From positions 13,120,001-13,184,000 of the forward strand of contig OX387608.1 of assembly GCA_947568835.1 (NCBI GenBank): a stretch of DNA of 64,000 bases. The letters run 5' to 3'. A program made the position numbers and the translations under genes. Below are positions 12,719-24,400 of this stretch, in pieces. The notes below the pieces were generated by a model. The model saw only the letters and a program-made list of their open reading frames with translations. It searched no databases and was not told where the DNA came from. This DNA is from Protonemura montana (lineage: Eukaryota > Arthropoda > Insecta > Plecoptera > Nemouridae). The stretch's first letter is position 1; each line of letters opens with the position of its first letter.

Positions 12719-15700
12719 ATGGGTGTTGGAGGCACCCTGGCGCTGGCGCTTCTCGCGCTGGCTGCCGGCACCGACGCCGCGGTCAACCGCGTGCCGTCCG
12801 TGTTTTGCGACGAGCAGAATGATCTCAACACGACCATATACGATTTCGAGTTGCCCGAAATAAACCTGACGCGCAACATCAGTCTTGCCGAATACGCGGG
12901 CAAGGTACAGTGGAAATTATTTATTCATTTGGGAAATTTAATTGTTTGATTGTGTAAATTGAGATCATTAATTTTATAAAGGAGTTAAATAATGAAACAC
13001 ACTATTTTGAAGTTGAAACATGTTTGGTTTCTTGGAACGATGCTCCATATAAATTTCGTGTGGGCAAAATTTTGATTAAATCATGTTCTTGTTTCAATTG
13101 AGACATTGAAAAAGTGCTTGTCAAGTAAAGTTCTAAGTTATAAAATTGTTTAGAGAAATGATCAAATTTCTTCTGAAGATGGCCAAAAAGTTTGTCTCAA
13201 AAATGTGATACCTTATATCGGTGTCACAAATTGTAAATAAATTGTAAATAGTAGAAACTGTATTTAGTAACACAAATTTGCTGATTCCCTATTTACAGAA
13301 ATTACTCTTTGGCAAACGTTAATACGCTGAAGCATTTTAAAATTTTTTTAAAAACAGTCTTTTGTTCTCCGTTCTAACCCACCGCATTATTTTATTTACA
13401 GGTGGTGTTGATCGTCAACACTGCAACCTACTGAGGGTTCACCCCCCACTATTTTGGAATTAATGCACTACAATCTACATTCCAAGATTTTGTGGCCCTG
13501 GGTTTCCCATGCAACCAGTTCGGAGGGGTAAGTTGCACGACCTTCCTGAAAAAACTCACTACATAAATACAGAAATTCAAGAAAATTATCCTCAATTTTT
13601 CTTAGAATCTCATGAATAAATGAGACACCTTGAAGACAGAAAATATGCATCCTTGTTTAATTTGTCTGCACATTCTGCTGATCCACAGAATGGGAATTCC
13701 TTGACTTAAAAAATAAACAAATAAATTCACTCAAGTTGAAAACAGTTTGAATCTGTTGTAAGTATCGGTGGCAAGTGCAGAAACAGGTTAGGATATCTGT
13801 TAAATATGTAATTCATGTTTCCATTGGTAGTCATTACCACCAGGATGGTAATTCAGCCATATAAACTCTGATATTTTCAATGCAAGTGGGTTATAGTGAC
13901 CCATACTTATATTCTTACAAATGCTACTTTACATACAAATATAGTAAAGTACCTAACTGCATTGCAAAAGTTACTTGCTTTGTTTGAAAATTTATCACTC
14001 ACTATCATGTTCATGGAATAAATTTACATTATTACAGCGAGTATCTCCTTGGATCACGTAGGCGTGACCGAAAGTGAAGCTGTAATAAAATATCTATCTG
14101 CTCAAATTTCTTAACACCTACATCTGCGTGACATTGAAAAGATTGATATGACTCACTTCATTTCATTTGTGCCTTCTGCATCATATGAAAGCAATTATGT
14201 TTAGTTTAGTGAAAATGTATTGCTCCTTTCTCAAAGAAAGAGTTGTCAATAGTAAATCTATAGTACTGCATAGGTAGGTATAGCTTGTCTCCATGGTTTA
14301 AACAAACATAATCCTCCACTCAATTGGCAAATTTGATGCACAAGATGACATCATTTTATAACTGACTAGGATTTTTATAACTTAACACAAGCTAAACTTT
14401 CACTATTTTGCTAAAATTGTGAAATCTTTGTAAGGATATTGCTGAGTGTACCAATGTACTATCTATTCAAATTACTGTGATTATAATTTGTCCACCACTC
14501 AATTCTTTACTCTATAATTTTGTATGATGTCACTTAACAATGGACTGTCTAGCCCATGAGGAAGATACCATTTCAAAACCCGCTGTAAGAATTTATTTCC
14601 ACTAGATTTTATAGCAAAAATAGATTTACAGGGCTTGGTATGGTTTATTATGGGTATAAAATACTTATATTTTACCTGTAGGTCCACAATTTTTTTTTCA
14701 AATCCTTTTCTGCGTTAGTATTGCAAATGATTATGGAACAAATTAAAATTTTGCAAAGAACACTTTTTTTTAAGTCCTTGCCATCAGTAATGACACAGCA
14801 AGAAGTATTATAGTACAAAACTTAAGTGACTGACAGTGACAGCAAACCACAAGATAATCCAATTAGGCTACTATAATTGAGCTTATCAAAGTGATCAAGG
14901 AAACTCTGGTAGAGGAAAAAATGATTATGGAAAATTTGGGGGAAGTCAGAAGGTTACTTTATTCAATACTAAGCTTCTTATTTTTGAAAACCTAGTCCTT
15001 GGGATACCAGATAAAAAGAGATGAGTATTAGAAATGAATAAAAGAATGATAAGTAAGAGAAACTCATCGGTTTTATTTGTTACAGCAAGAGCCTGGCGCG
15101 AACGCTACGGAGATTTTGAACGGCGTGAAGTATGTGCGTCCTGGGGGCGGTTTCGAGCCCAACTTCCAGATGTTCGCCAAAGTGGAAACCAACGGAGAGA
15201 CAGAGACCCCGTTGTACACCTTCCTCAAGGTACAAACTCTTAGCTCACCTGATCCTAGGTGTCTCAATTGGTAGAAAAGCCAGAAAATTTTACTCATGCA
15301 ATTACATAACAATACAATAGGTAATTGTTTAGAATTGTCCTTTGTTATAGAAGAATTGAGGTAACCAATACTTTTCTTGATCCCTAGATGGGTTACCAAA
15401 ATTAGAAGAGCTATGATAAAGAAATTAGAGCGTAAACAATAGTACATGCAGTCTTTCTTTCTGTTCATTTGCTATATTCGATAAGATGGATTGTTTCAAC
15501 ATTCCTGCTTATGTAATGCCTATATTTGTAAAAAGAAACGTTGATAATCCTGCAACAAATTTCCCAGCGAATACCAAGCCAATGCCAATAAAGATAAGAA
15601 ATATTTCAGCACAAAAACACTTAATTCTCTTAAAACACTGTCATCTCTAATTCAGAGCCAATGTCCATCTACTCGTGACGGACATTCGGCGAAGGATGAG

Positions 15701-16608
15701 CTCCTCTACAACCCTCTGAAGAACACCGACATTCGTTGGAACTTCGAGAAATTCCTCATCGACAAGGAGGGCCAGCCGTACAAGCGGTACGATCCGAGTA
15801 CCAACCCGGCAGACATCGAGGAGGACATATCGTCGCTGCTAGCAGGACGTAGAGACCAGTAAGATGAGACGATCCTTGCATGCTCATGTTCAATAAAGTA
15901 CGTAACTATCAACCGACTAACACCTATTCTCGCTTTGGTTGTTTGGTTTTTTGCATCTGTCTTTAGCTTTGTTGTGTTTTTAGGATGTCAGCTGGTGTAT
16001 TATAGAAACATTGCTTAAAAGATTTGGAACTTTTGATGAAATCGGTACAATACGCCATGGTGGCAGAGGATGTGAATGACTTGGGTGACGTGTATGCTTC
16101 GTAGAATACAAGTGTGTTCCTCAAAATCTTTTGTAGCTCTCTTTTGCGCTCTTCAATATTTATACCTTCAATTTTCCAGAACCTTCTGGCATGCAAATTG
16201 ATAATTGTTGTAAATAACTGTGGGTACTACTTTGTGTAAAACAATATCTCTCTTAACCCTGGAAGATATTGACATAGAGAGGCATTAATTATTATTTCTT
16301 GTTTTAACAATGCTAAAAATGCTTAACAATGCTGAATGCTAATATATTTGAGGGTTCCATTTTCAATTTTTTTCTCTCATCCCCTCTTAAAGTTAAGCAT
16401 GACAATTGATCTGCATTTTTTCAAAATACTCATACTTGTCTCTTTGGTTCTCAGTTTTCCGTACAAAGTAGAGCCAAAACGCCCCAAGATTCACTACCGG
16501 CCTGTCGTGAAGCCGCCGCCAAAGTCGTTACCATCACACTCGCTGGCCGCCGCTACCACTCCCGTGGCCACAATCGTCTTGACGGCAGCGATGGCCGCGA
16601 TGCATTAG
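12719..16608 (+). CDS. Secreted selenocysteine glutathione peroxidase (GPx3-type)
   Basis: The product reduces H2O2 and organic hydroperoxides with thiols, outside the cell. Exons are 12719-12904, 13402-13527, 15086-15229 and 15656-15862 (short form, 220 residues). In the long form exon 4 ends at 15858 and joins 16455-16608 (270 residues). All upstream junctions are phase 0 with GT-AG ends. Residues 1-20 look like a signal peptide, and N-glycosylation sequons (NTT, NLT, NIS, NAT) fit secretion. The signature VNTATY[TGA]GFT puts an in-frame TGA (13432-13434, residue 73) exactly where GPx enzymes have Sec or Cys. The rest of the tetrad is present: Gln105 in GGQEPG, and Trp180-Asn181 in [10 protein letters not shown]. 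The FPCNQFGG motif is intact, and the inserted loop before DIRWNF resembles tetrameric GPx1/3 rather than GPx4. A pseudogene is unlikely because every other exon is open and a SECIS-like element lies downstream. Confidence 0.9.
13432..13434 (+). other. In-frame TGA read as selenocysteine
   Basis: TGA is codon 11 of exon 2, between TAC and GGG, in the conserved active-site block ATY-U-GFT. The frame stays open on both sides through the whole exon and into three more. Cys or Sec is invariant here in active glutathione peroxidases. With the hairpin at 17236-17281 this supports recoding. Confidence 0.87.
13528..15085. other. Peroxidase intron 2, no feature recognised
   Basis: This 1.56-kb AT-rich intron shows no repeat of the families seen elsewhere in the window and no exon-like block with good splice sites. 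Confidence 0.5.
15892..15897 (+). terminator. Proximal poly(A) signal of the peroxidase gene
   Basis: AATAAA lies 30 bases after the short-form stop. An mRNA ended here would carry the short C-terminus and lack the SECIS-like hairpin, so the TGA could not be decoded as Sec. Confidence 0.4.
16455..16608 (+). CDS. Alternative terminal coding exon of the peroxidase
   Basis: GACCA|GTAAGA at 15858/15859 overlaps the short-form stop (CAG TAA). Splicing it to TTGGTTCTCAG|TTTTCC (exon start 16455) removes that stop and stays in frame, adding 51 residues before TAG at 16606. The tail starts [12 protein letters not shown], is rich in Pro and Lys, then has a hydrophobic end ([17 protein letters not shown]). 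That end could act as a membrane or GPI-type signal; this is inference. The block is GC-rich between AT-rich flanks, like the other coding exons. Confidence 0.55.
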
Positions 16609-17235
16609 GAAACCAAAAAGCCACAACTTCTTGGGTTGTCATCTGATAATCTGGGATCTGAATTTGTTATTTTGAATTCTCTTTATACAGTTACCTGTTT
16701 TTAATTTTTTTTACTTGATGATATTATATTTTGTAAGAAGTTGATTATTTTTGCAAGTGTTAAACGAGGCTGTAAACTAGTTTTTATTTTTCTTAGTAGA
16801 AGCAATGTGGATTTCACATATTCTTGCCAAAAAGATACATGAAATGTAATTGGCAAGTTAACGTAGCGTTTTCCACATCTGAACACAATGAAAATTTCTA
16901 AAATTTAAGTATTCGTGGCTTTATGACATTTAAAAGACAGATCTTTCAATAACTTAATTTCTGACAGCATATTTTAGGTACACACTCTGTTGTCCAAATA
17001 CGAAACATTTGAGGGCATTTTTAGCTTATAGTTTAACGTTCATAAAATATACATAAAAAGGTGAAAGGCAGAATGAAATCATCGTAACACTTTAGAAGCT
17101 GAAAATGAATGTAGTTGCAACAATTGATTTGAGCAGTTGATGGATTGTGATCCTGCTGCTCTTTCTGTTGTTTAATAGGGTTATGGCCACTGCCATGACC
17201 CTGGATCTGGAAATGTGAACTGCTTTCCTCTCTGT

Positions 17236-17281
17236 ATGAAGAGACAGCCTTAAACCAAACCCTTGGTCGGCTGTCTTCGAT
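17236..17281 (+). promoter_or_regulatory. SECIS-like hairpin (type II form) in the peroxidase 3' UTR
   Basis: ATGA (17236-17239) begins the 5' quartet strand and GAT (17279-17281) closes the 3' strand, giving the tandem G.A/A.G pairs of a SECIS core. Helix II pairs AGAGACAGCC (17240-17249) with GGCTGTCTTC (17269-17278), with one G-U and one A-C at the base. The apical part has unpaired TTAA (17250-17253, holding the conserved AA), then a mini-helix ACCAA/TTGGT around an ACCC loop, which makes it type II. Helix I is weak (CTC/GAG with an internal loop). It lies about 1.4 kb after the short stop and 630 bases after the long stop. Confidence 0.82.
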
Positions 17282-17453
17282 GTGAGTCGATTTGTCAAGT
17301 AATTTAGTGCATTACGCTCGACATTTTGGCTTGGAGATGAGATTGTCAGTTGGGGAATGAACCAACTAATCATTGTACGATTGAATTAGAATGGAGACTA
17401 AGAACTTATTGAAAAATGAATGAATGTGACTATGGTGATTTTATAATGTTTTT

Positions 17454-17459
17454 AATAAA
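17454..17459 (+). terminator. Distal poly(A) signal of the peroxidase gene
   Basis: AATAAA in TTTTTAATAAATAC lies about 170 bases after the SECIS-like hairpin. Use of this site, near 17475, keeps the hairpin in the mRNA, so it is the functional end for the selenoprotein. Confidence 0.55.
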
Positions 17460-17475
17460 TACAAAACTAGTTCGA

Positions 17476-18480
17476 AATATACTCAAAATTTACTTGTTAT
17501 TTTCCTTAAGTCTGTAGAGGTACTTCCAATTGTCTAGACATAGTTGACAGGGGCGTGTAGTCAGGGTATGTTGGGTATGTAGACGTTTCCAGAACAAAGC
17601 CAGAAAACAGAATTCAACTACTAGTGGTTTTGTTAGTCAATTAGGATCATAATAATTAATCATCAAAATCGGACATAATTTCAGATCATGCCCACGTCCT
17701 CACCCCACTGCACACTACGATATCATTGTTTGGTAAAATTAACCTCGTTCACAATCAATTTTAATGACGCAGATCCATGCTGGATAAAAGTATTGAACTT
17801 TGATTATAAATCTTTTTTGAGTCTTCAACAAATTCCTAGTGTCTTTTGTCTTTCAATTGGGATAACTGGTTGGAACTTTGACAGATAAAAGTCAATATAA
17901 AAAATGTAATTGATTTTATGCTCTCCTGAACAGCAAAGAGAGCTAGAAAAAATACAAGCTGATAGTTGGAAAATACCATAGTTATAAAAGTCCATAATGG
18001 CCAACTAGTAAAAAACGTGGATAACATTTAAAAGTCAAGCGGGGTATGGAACTGTCGTACCCTGGCGGACGTTTCCGGTAACGTTTTTCAGTGCGTGCTG
18101 AGAAACAGATTTCCAGGAATGCCTCGTAAAATTATTTTCACCGGAATTCTCCGAGTCAATTCCTCCATTTGTTGTTGAATTCACATCTGGGATTATTTTG
18201 TTTGTGAAGAAGCGAAAAGTAATGTCTTTTAATCGACAAAACGTGCGTGAATTACGTAAAAAGTTTATGCTAACCTAACCTGTTGCTGTTTGATAATACA
18301 CGAAACATGTCATCAAATGTCAAAACTCGCAGATATGTAAAAATAAAATGTACAGTGTGCTGATTACAAAGTGGCTCGTACCTGAACCGCTTTTGCTATA
18401 CAAAGATTTTTGAATGCAGTCATATTTTGCAAGTAGGTTGTGGATTTATACAAACTATTCGATTCAGGCTGTGCTCTAGG
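17476..18480. other. Intergenic region and presumed promoter of the zinc-finger gene
   Basis: No gene seen. A GC-richer patch (about 18036-18200, with GTCGTACCCTGGCGG) may be the TATA-less promoter of the downstream gene. CTGTGCTCTAG just before its first ATG could be a splice acceptor, in which case a noncoding exon lies here. Confidence 0.35.
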
Positions 18481-21400
18481 ATGTCTACCATGTCGACAAT
18501 AGCTGTAAGTTCTGAAACCTTTATTTCATCTTTTATGATCATACTGATAGATGATTAATTATCTAGCAGGTTAGGTATGTACACTACACTCTGTAAAATG
18601 TAATATGCTGATGGCTTGTCACAGGTTTTTCAATGGGCAACCACTGTTTTGTCGGACTCGTTATATGAAATGCTGCCCGCATCGGAGCGCTATTTGGTGT
18701 TGTGCGAATTAGTGGGACCACACAAGATAGGGGTCTCTCTGCAAAATGATCGGGTATATTTTGAAGGGTACTGGAATAACATTCTTGAAGCTCAGGTTAG
18801 TGAATATAAAATCTTTAAACTATTTCCTAGTACATAAGTAGTGTTTAACCTTTTTTCTTGCACAACCCTGGAAGCACTGAACAAAATTATATCACAGCTT
18901 TGCCTGAAAAGGCATATGGAATAATTATTGGAACATTTTTGAGCCAGTAGGTTCATTGCTGTTTAGTTACCTAATAAAAGTAAGTTGGTTTAACAAGAAT
19001 TTTTATTTAATTGTGTTTGTAGGAGAGTCTGCTGGAATATTTCTTGAAAGATGGCTATCAACAAAATGTGCCAGAAATGAGAGCAGATTGCCTCGTCGAA
19101 AACGTGTCAACATTTAACGAAAATTTTATTGTTGAGGTAGAAGACCCGAACAACACGTTGACATTGCCAGCTAAAGATTACAATCTAATGAGTTCAGAGT
19201 ATTCACAGATGACAGATGTAAGATTAATTGAAGAGACTATAGAAATAAACCAAGAATTGAATTTAGAGAAAAATGACAGAGTTGATCCACTATTGAGGAG
19301 AAAGAGAACACAGACCAAAGACAGCAAAGTACTTAGGGGCTCAACCCTGACAAGGAAATCAAAGAGAAACTTACAGCAAAAGTACAAGAAACATAGAATG
19401 AAATTAAACGAAATGTATTGTGATCCTATTGAAAAAAAAGTAACTCAATCTCTAACACCATATTCAATGCCGGATGTGAATGAAATCTATGTAGACATCA
19501 CTCTAAATTCTCAGCTGGATGACGTATCTACTTTACTTGAATCATCCGGCATTCTTTTACCTCTCATGAACGAGGCAAAACTAGATGATGAAACGACTAG
19601 TTTCTCCACAATTGAAATAAACGAAGTATTGGGTACAGTCGGCGAAATTGACGATACGCGAGAAGAAAGTGATTGGGTTGATAAAGGTGAATCCAAAGAG
19701 ACCAGACTGATGTTAAAAAAAGAAGATGAAGCCAGATTGAAATCGATAGTCAAGAAACAGACAGAAGATATGACGCCGGTCAAATATTTCTGTAATAAAT
19801 GCTCGTTTAAAAGTAAACGGAGTAGTCATTTGGAGAAACATATGGTTTACCATACGAAGGTAAGCTTAAAAATATTAACTTTCATTTAGGTAATTCCCTA
19901 CTAAAACAAAAACACTGGCACAACTAGTTTTATTTTCATCTTGCATATGTCTGAACTATTTCACAATGAATTTTAGTCAACCATGTACCCTTTTTGCAAA
20001 TTAATACATTTCAGAAAACAAGAAAGACACCCACCGTAGCATTGTAGTATTGTAGCATCGTAACTAAACTTTTGCTTTAACATATGATAATAAAACAAAC
20101 CCATTTCTAGGATTGCGAGTTGTTTTCGTGCAACAAATGTACGTTCATCACTATCCGGCCCTGGATCCTGCGCCGACATAAAGTCGACGTCCACGGCAAA
20201 GGCGTGTTGACGTGCGATCTTTGTTCTTACTGTACCGACAAAACGAGGCTGCTCAATATACACAAGCGCAGGAAGCACGCATTGGCAGAAAATGGAGAAG
20301 CTTTACCAGCAGTAAGTCTTTAATTAATTTATGTTTTGGTAGATTGCATTTGTTGTCACTAAACACAATGCTTTGCACTTATCATTCAATGCTTAATAGA
20401 GATTTAACACACATCAAATTATCTGCCCAGACACAGAGAAAGAATCATTTCGGCATTGAATCATGGAATCTAACTGTGACATTGTAATTTTTCCACAATG
20501 GATTCCTATTCTAAGCAGGATTCGTTAAAATATTTTGATGATACTTAAAAGGCTTAGGTAACTCTAACATATAATATTTTCTAATATCTAATATTTTCAG
20601 GATAAGAACCAATTGCCTACACTCACCCTTCTAGCTAAATTCACCCATAAGAGCTAATAGGATGGTGTACTCAATTTAAAGCTGTATGCTCTGTCAGTTA
20701 TGCCTTGTTTTAAAATCATTACATACATTTTATTCAGTAGTTGATAGCACTTCAGAAGGGTGGTCCTGTGCTGGGATGTTCAGTCAAAAGCTAGACTACA
20801 CATCTGTGTATATTAATACATGGTCTAATGTTCCGCGTTGTTGAGCAGAAAGTTGCGACTGGACCGAAGGAGCTGCGCTGTATGGAGGCGGGCTGTACGT
20901 ACCTCACGAGTAGCGGGCAGCTGTTGAAGCGCCACGGCCGCCGTCACGAGCGGTTGCGGCGGCTGGCACTGGCGCGAGAGGTCGGCAGCAGAGACTTCAT
21001 GTGCCAACACGTGCGTTGCTTTGGATGGCTTAAACGTTTGTGCAGTGTGAAATATAAAAATTGAAAATTAAATTTGAATAGTATAATAGGGTTGATAATA
21101 ATAAAGCGCCGTAGCATTTCTAGAATTAGAACCTCCGTCTTTTAGCAACATTTATCGAGCCCCGATTAAGCCACGGTTCTAAAAATTGTCCATCAGACTC
21201 TAATGGAGGCTTTAGTGAGGAATACAGCAAGAACGACCAACTGAATCACACAAATCTCACATTATTATGGTTGAATGGTGTATGTCTACCTAATCGAACC
21301 AACTGCTACTGCAATCACCACTAGCTGTTATCTCCTTTCATAAAGTAACAGACATAAGTTACAAAATGTCAGGAAAATTAGTAGCTTTTTAGTAAAAGTT

Positions 21401-24400
21401 CAAAAACCCAGTTACAAATAGCATTTTTAAAACTCATATTATTGTCTGAAAGTCTTAACCCGGCTCTGCACCGATCTGCAGTGTGAGTACGGCACGTGGA
21501 GCTCTACGCGACTAGACCGCCACATGGCTTCCAAGCACGGCAACGCGCGGACCCACCTCTGCCCTGTGTGCGGCGCCGGCTTCAAGCGGCCCGACTCGCT
21601 CACCGTGCACTTCCGCTCGCACCAGCGGCCCGTGAGCAGCTTCCAGTGTCCGCTCTGTCCCCGTACCCTGCGCCATCGCGACTCCCTCAAAACACACTTG
21701 GTGAGTGGAGTCCGTTTGACCTTTGGTGCGGCAGTTACAGAAGAAAACATAATTGAAAAGTTTGATCAGGCAATCTCAGCATCTCCACGGCTACCAAAAG
21801 TTGAATCTACCATCGAACCTCCTATGCTAGACCGTGATATACCCGTGGTAACATAAGATAGCAGAATTGAGAAGCTCTGTCAGGCGATCTCAGCATCTCC
21901 ATGGCTACCAAAAGTTGAATCTACCATCGAACCTCCTATGCTAGATCGTGAAATACCCGTGGTAACATAAGATAGCAGAATTGAGAAGCTCTGTCAGGTG
22001 ATCTCAGCATCTCCATGGCTACCTAAAGTTGAATCTACCATTGAACCTTCTATGCTAGGCCATGATATACCCGTAGTAACATAAGATAGAATTGAGAAGC
22101 TCTGTCAGGCAATCTTACTTGATGTTTCTCTCATGTCTTCACGACTATAATATTCAGTAAAAGAACCCCCCCATCAAAATGGCTAATTCAATTGGAAGCT
22201 AATTTGCTCGGACACTTTGTGCCACCATTTTTAACATACTACAACCGCTTGTGCGTTGCATTTCACAGAGCTCGGTGCACTCGAAGGTGCGTACGCACCT
22301 GTGTGCAACGTGTGGCGCTGCGTTCAAGTCGAGCGCCAACCATCGCAAGCACGTCGTCACGATACACGAGAACCCGCGCGCTTTTGCTTGCATGCAGTGC
22401 ACGCGAAAGTTCAACACCAAGTTTACGCTCGAGCGTCACATCGGCAAGATGCATCGGTGAGTTGCACTGTCCAACCGTCTTCCTATCTCCTCTCTCCACG
22501 AACTTCTTTGGTACAACCGTTGAGTGTGCAGGTTATAGGTAGAGGCAGAACGTTAATGTTACAGTTTCTACGTAAAAGATGGCTACCAAATGACTACTTT
22601 ATCGACGAAAATGCAGAGTACCGGAACACCCCGTTAAGTGGAGCTACTGTCGTATGTAATTTAATTTCGATATTTCTCATATGTTACTTGCTTTTGAATA
22701 TCGTTTCATGTATATCAATCGTTGAGGTAAACATTGATGGAGATCTTTTGAGCATGAAAAGTCTCAAAAGCGAGTAAGCCTACAAGAAATATCGCAATAA
22801 AATTTTAGAGGCCATCTTTCACGCAGAAAGTTTAACATTAACGTTCTGCCTCTACCTATAACCTGCACTCTTAACGGTACAACCTTCCATTGGGAAACCA
22901 CACATCTCTGTTTGTGAACTTTATTCAATCGCTCTACCAACTGAGCTATCTGGAATTTTTCTGCTTCTTCAATGGGACCAAGGATCTGTTAAACTCTAAA
23001 GTTGTAATTGTTGTAATTGTTTTATTTATTTCTTGTGATAATAGTGTATTGCGTTAGGAACGAGCTAAGTAGACGTATTTTTTCATAATATAAGAACAGC
23101 TGTAATAATATTACAAACATGGACTTATTTATAATGTAAAAACTCTTTAATTGAGTGAAAGCAGTGAGTAAAGCAGTAAAATCTTGATTCCACCTGTGTT
23201 CGAGAGACTTGACTTCGAGAGACAATGAATCTCTTCCAATGGTATCTTTGAAAAACATGTGCCAGAACCAGGAAATAAAATATGAGTCGAGAAGTATTAA
23301 AAATTAATCTGCTTTCCAGGGTGGACAACGAGGTTGAAGACGACGGGTTGAGCGAGGAGAATGCAGAGCAGCCCAACAACGGTCCAGCGTTGATCCCATC
23401 CGCACCACTGCCGGTCCCATTCATGCCAGCCAACACGATTCTAATTCGGGAATCGCTGATGCCCAGCATGGACAGCAGGATGTCCATGATGCTACCCGTA
23501 AGCGACTCTTGATAAAACTGCTGCTAAGTCAGATCGTCGTTTTTATTTCCCGATGAACCCTTTTCATCATTATTTTCTCGTGAAAACTGGTTAACTATCA
23601 CAGTGCTTATGCAGTAAACCAGGCTGCCAATCATTAAACACTTAAAAGTAGAATATTTTGCGACTTGTAACTCCTTAAGCTTAGAAATCTGCGTACTTTT
23701 CTTATTGCAAGGAGATATGCAACCGTCTGGTTGTTAAAAAATGCAGTAATACATGAATACTTGGGTAGATTGTTAGAAGGATTTTGGATAAGACATCAGA
23801 TTAAATGCAAGTATTTCACCTGAATGATCCCATTCGACTGAATTGTCTGTTGCAAAACTGACATCAAAAGCTAACTGATAGGGGTGTGCGAAGCTTCGAA
23901 CTTGACAAATAATTCGAATCGAATCAAATTATTCGACTTCGATCGTCGATTAGTTGTTTTAAAATCATTCGAAAATACTTCGGTTCGAAAGAAAATTATT
24001 CGCTGTTCGAATACTTCGAGGTCGACTTCGAAGTTGGTTCATGTAATGGCTACTAGGGAGCAGCACACGTCACAAAATTGAATTCCAAACACGAAATTCA
24101 AAATGGCCTTTTCTCTGTGTTCTTGCTTACTTAAATCTACTTCTATTTACGTACTTTTGACCCCTTCTGGCTACTACCATGGATAGTGATATGAGTGAGG
24201 TAGAAACGGAAAATGATAATAAGAGGAGTGTAATTTGGGACTACTACAAAAAGCTTATTTTTGTTATTTTATAATCATGCTGTTTAAAGTGTTTATCATG
24301 CTATGGTTATCTGTCACAACTCACCCTGATTTGATAAACATGAGATTTACGGGTAAACTTTTTAGTAGAAACTAAAGGAAAGAGACTGGAGCTATAAGTA

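Noticed and set aside
13432..13434. TGA in the peroxidase as a pseudogene mutation
   Set aside because: It lies exactly at the Sec/Cys position, all exons before and after are open, and a SECIS-like hairpin follows.
15866..16080. ATGA sites close to the peroxidase stop as SECIS candidates
   Set aside because: I found no matching GA strand with a 10-bp helix and apical AA; the hairpin at 17236-17281 fits far better.
22256..22777. 173-codon plus frame in the zinc-finger gene
   Set aside because: It is a shifted frame over exon 7 that runs through the donor into the Mutator-like element; the finger frame explains the exon.
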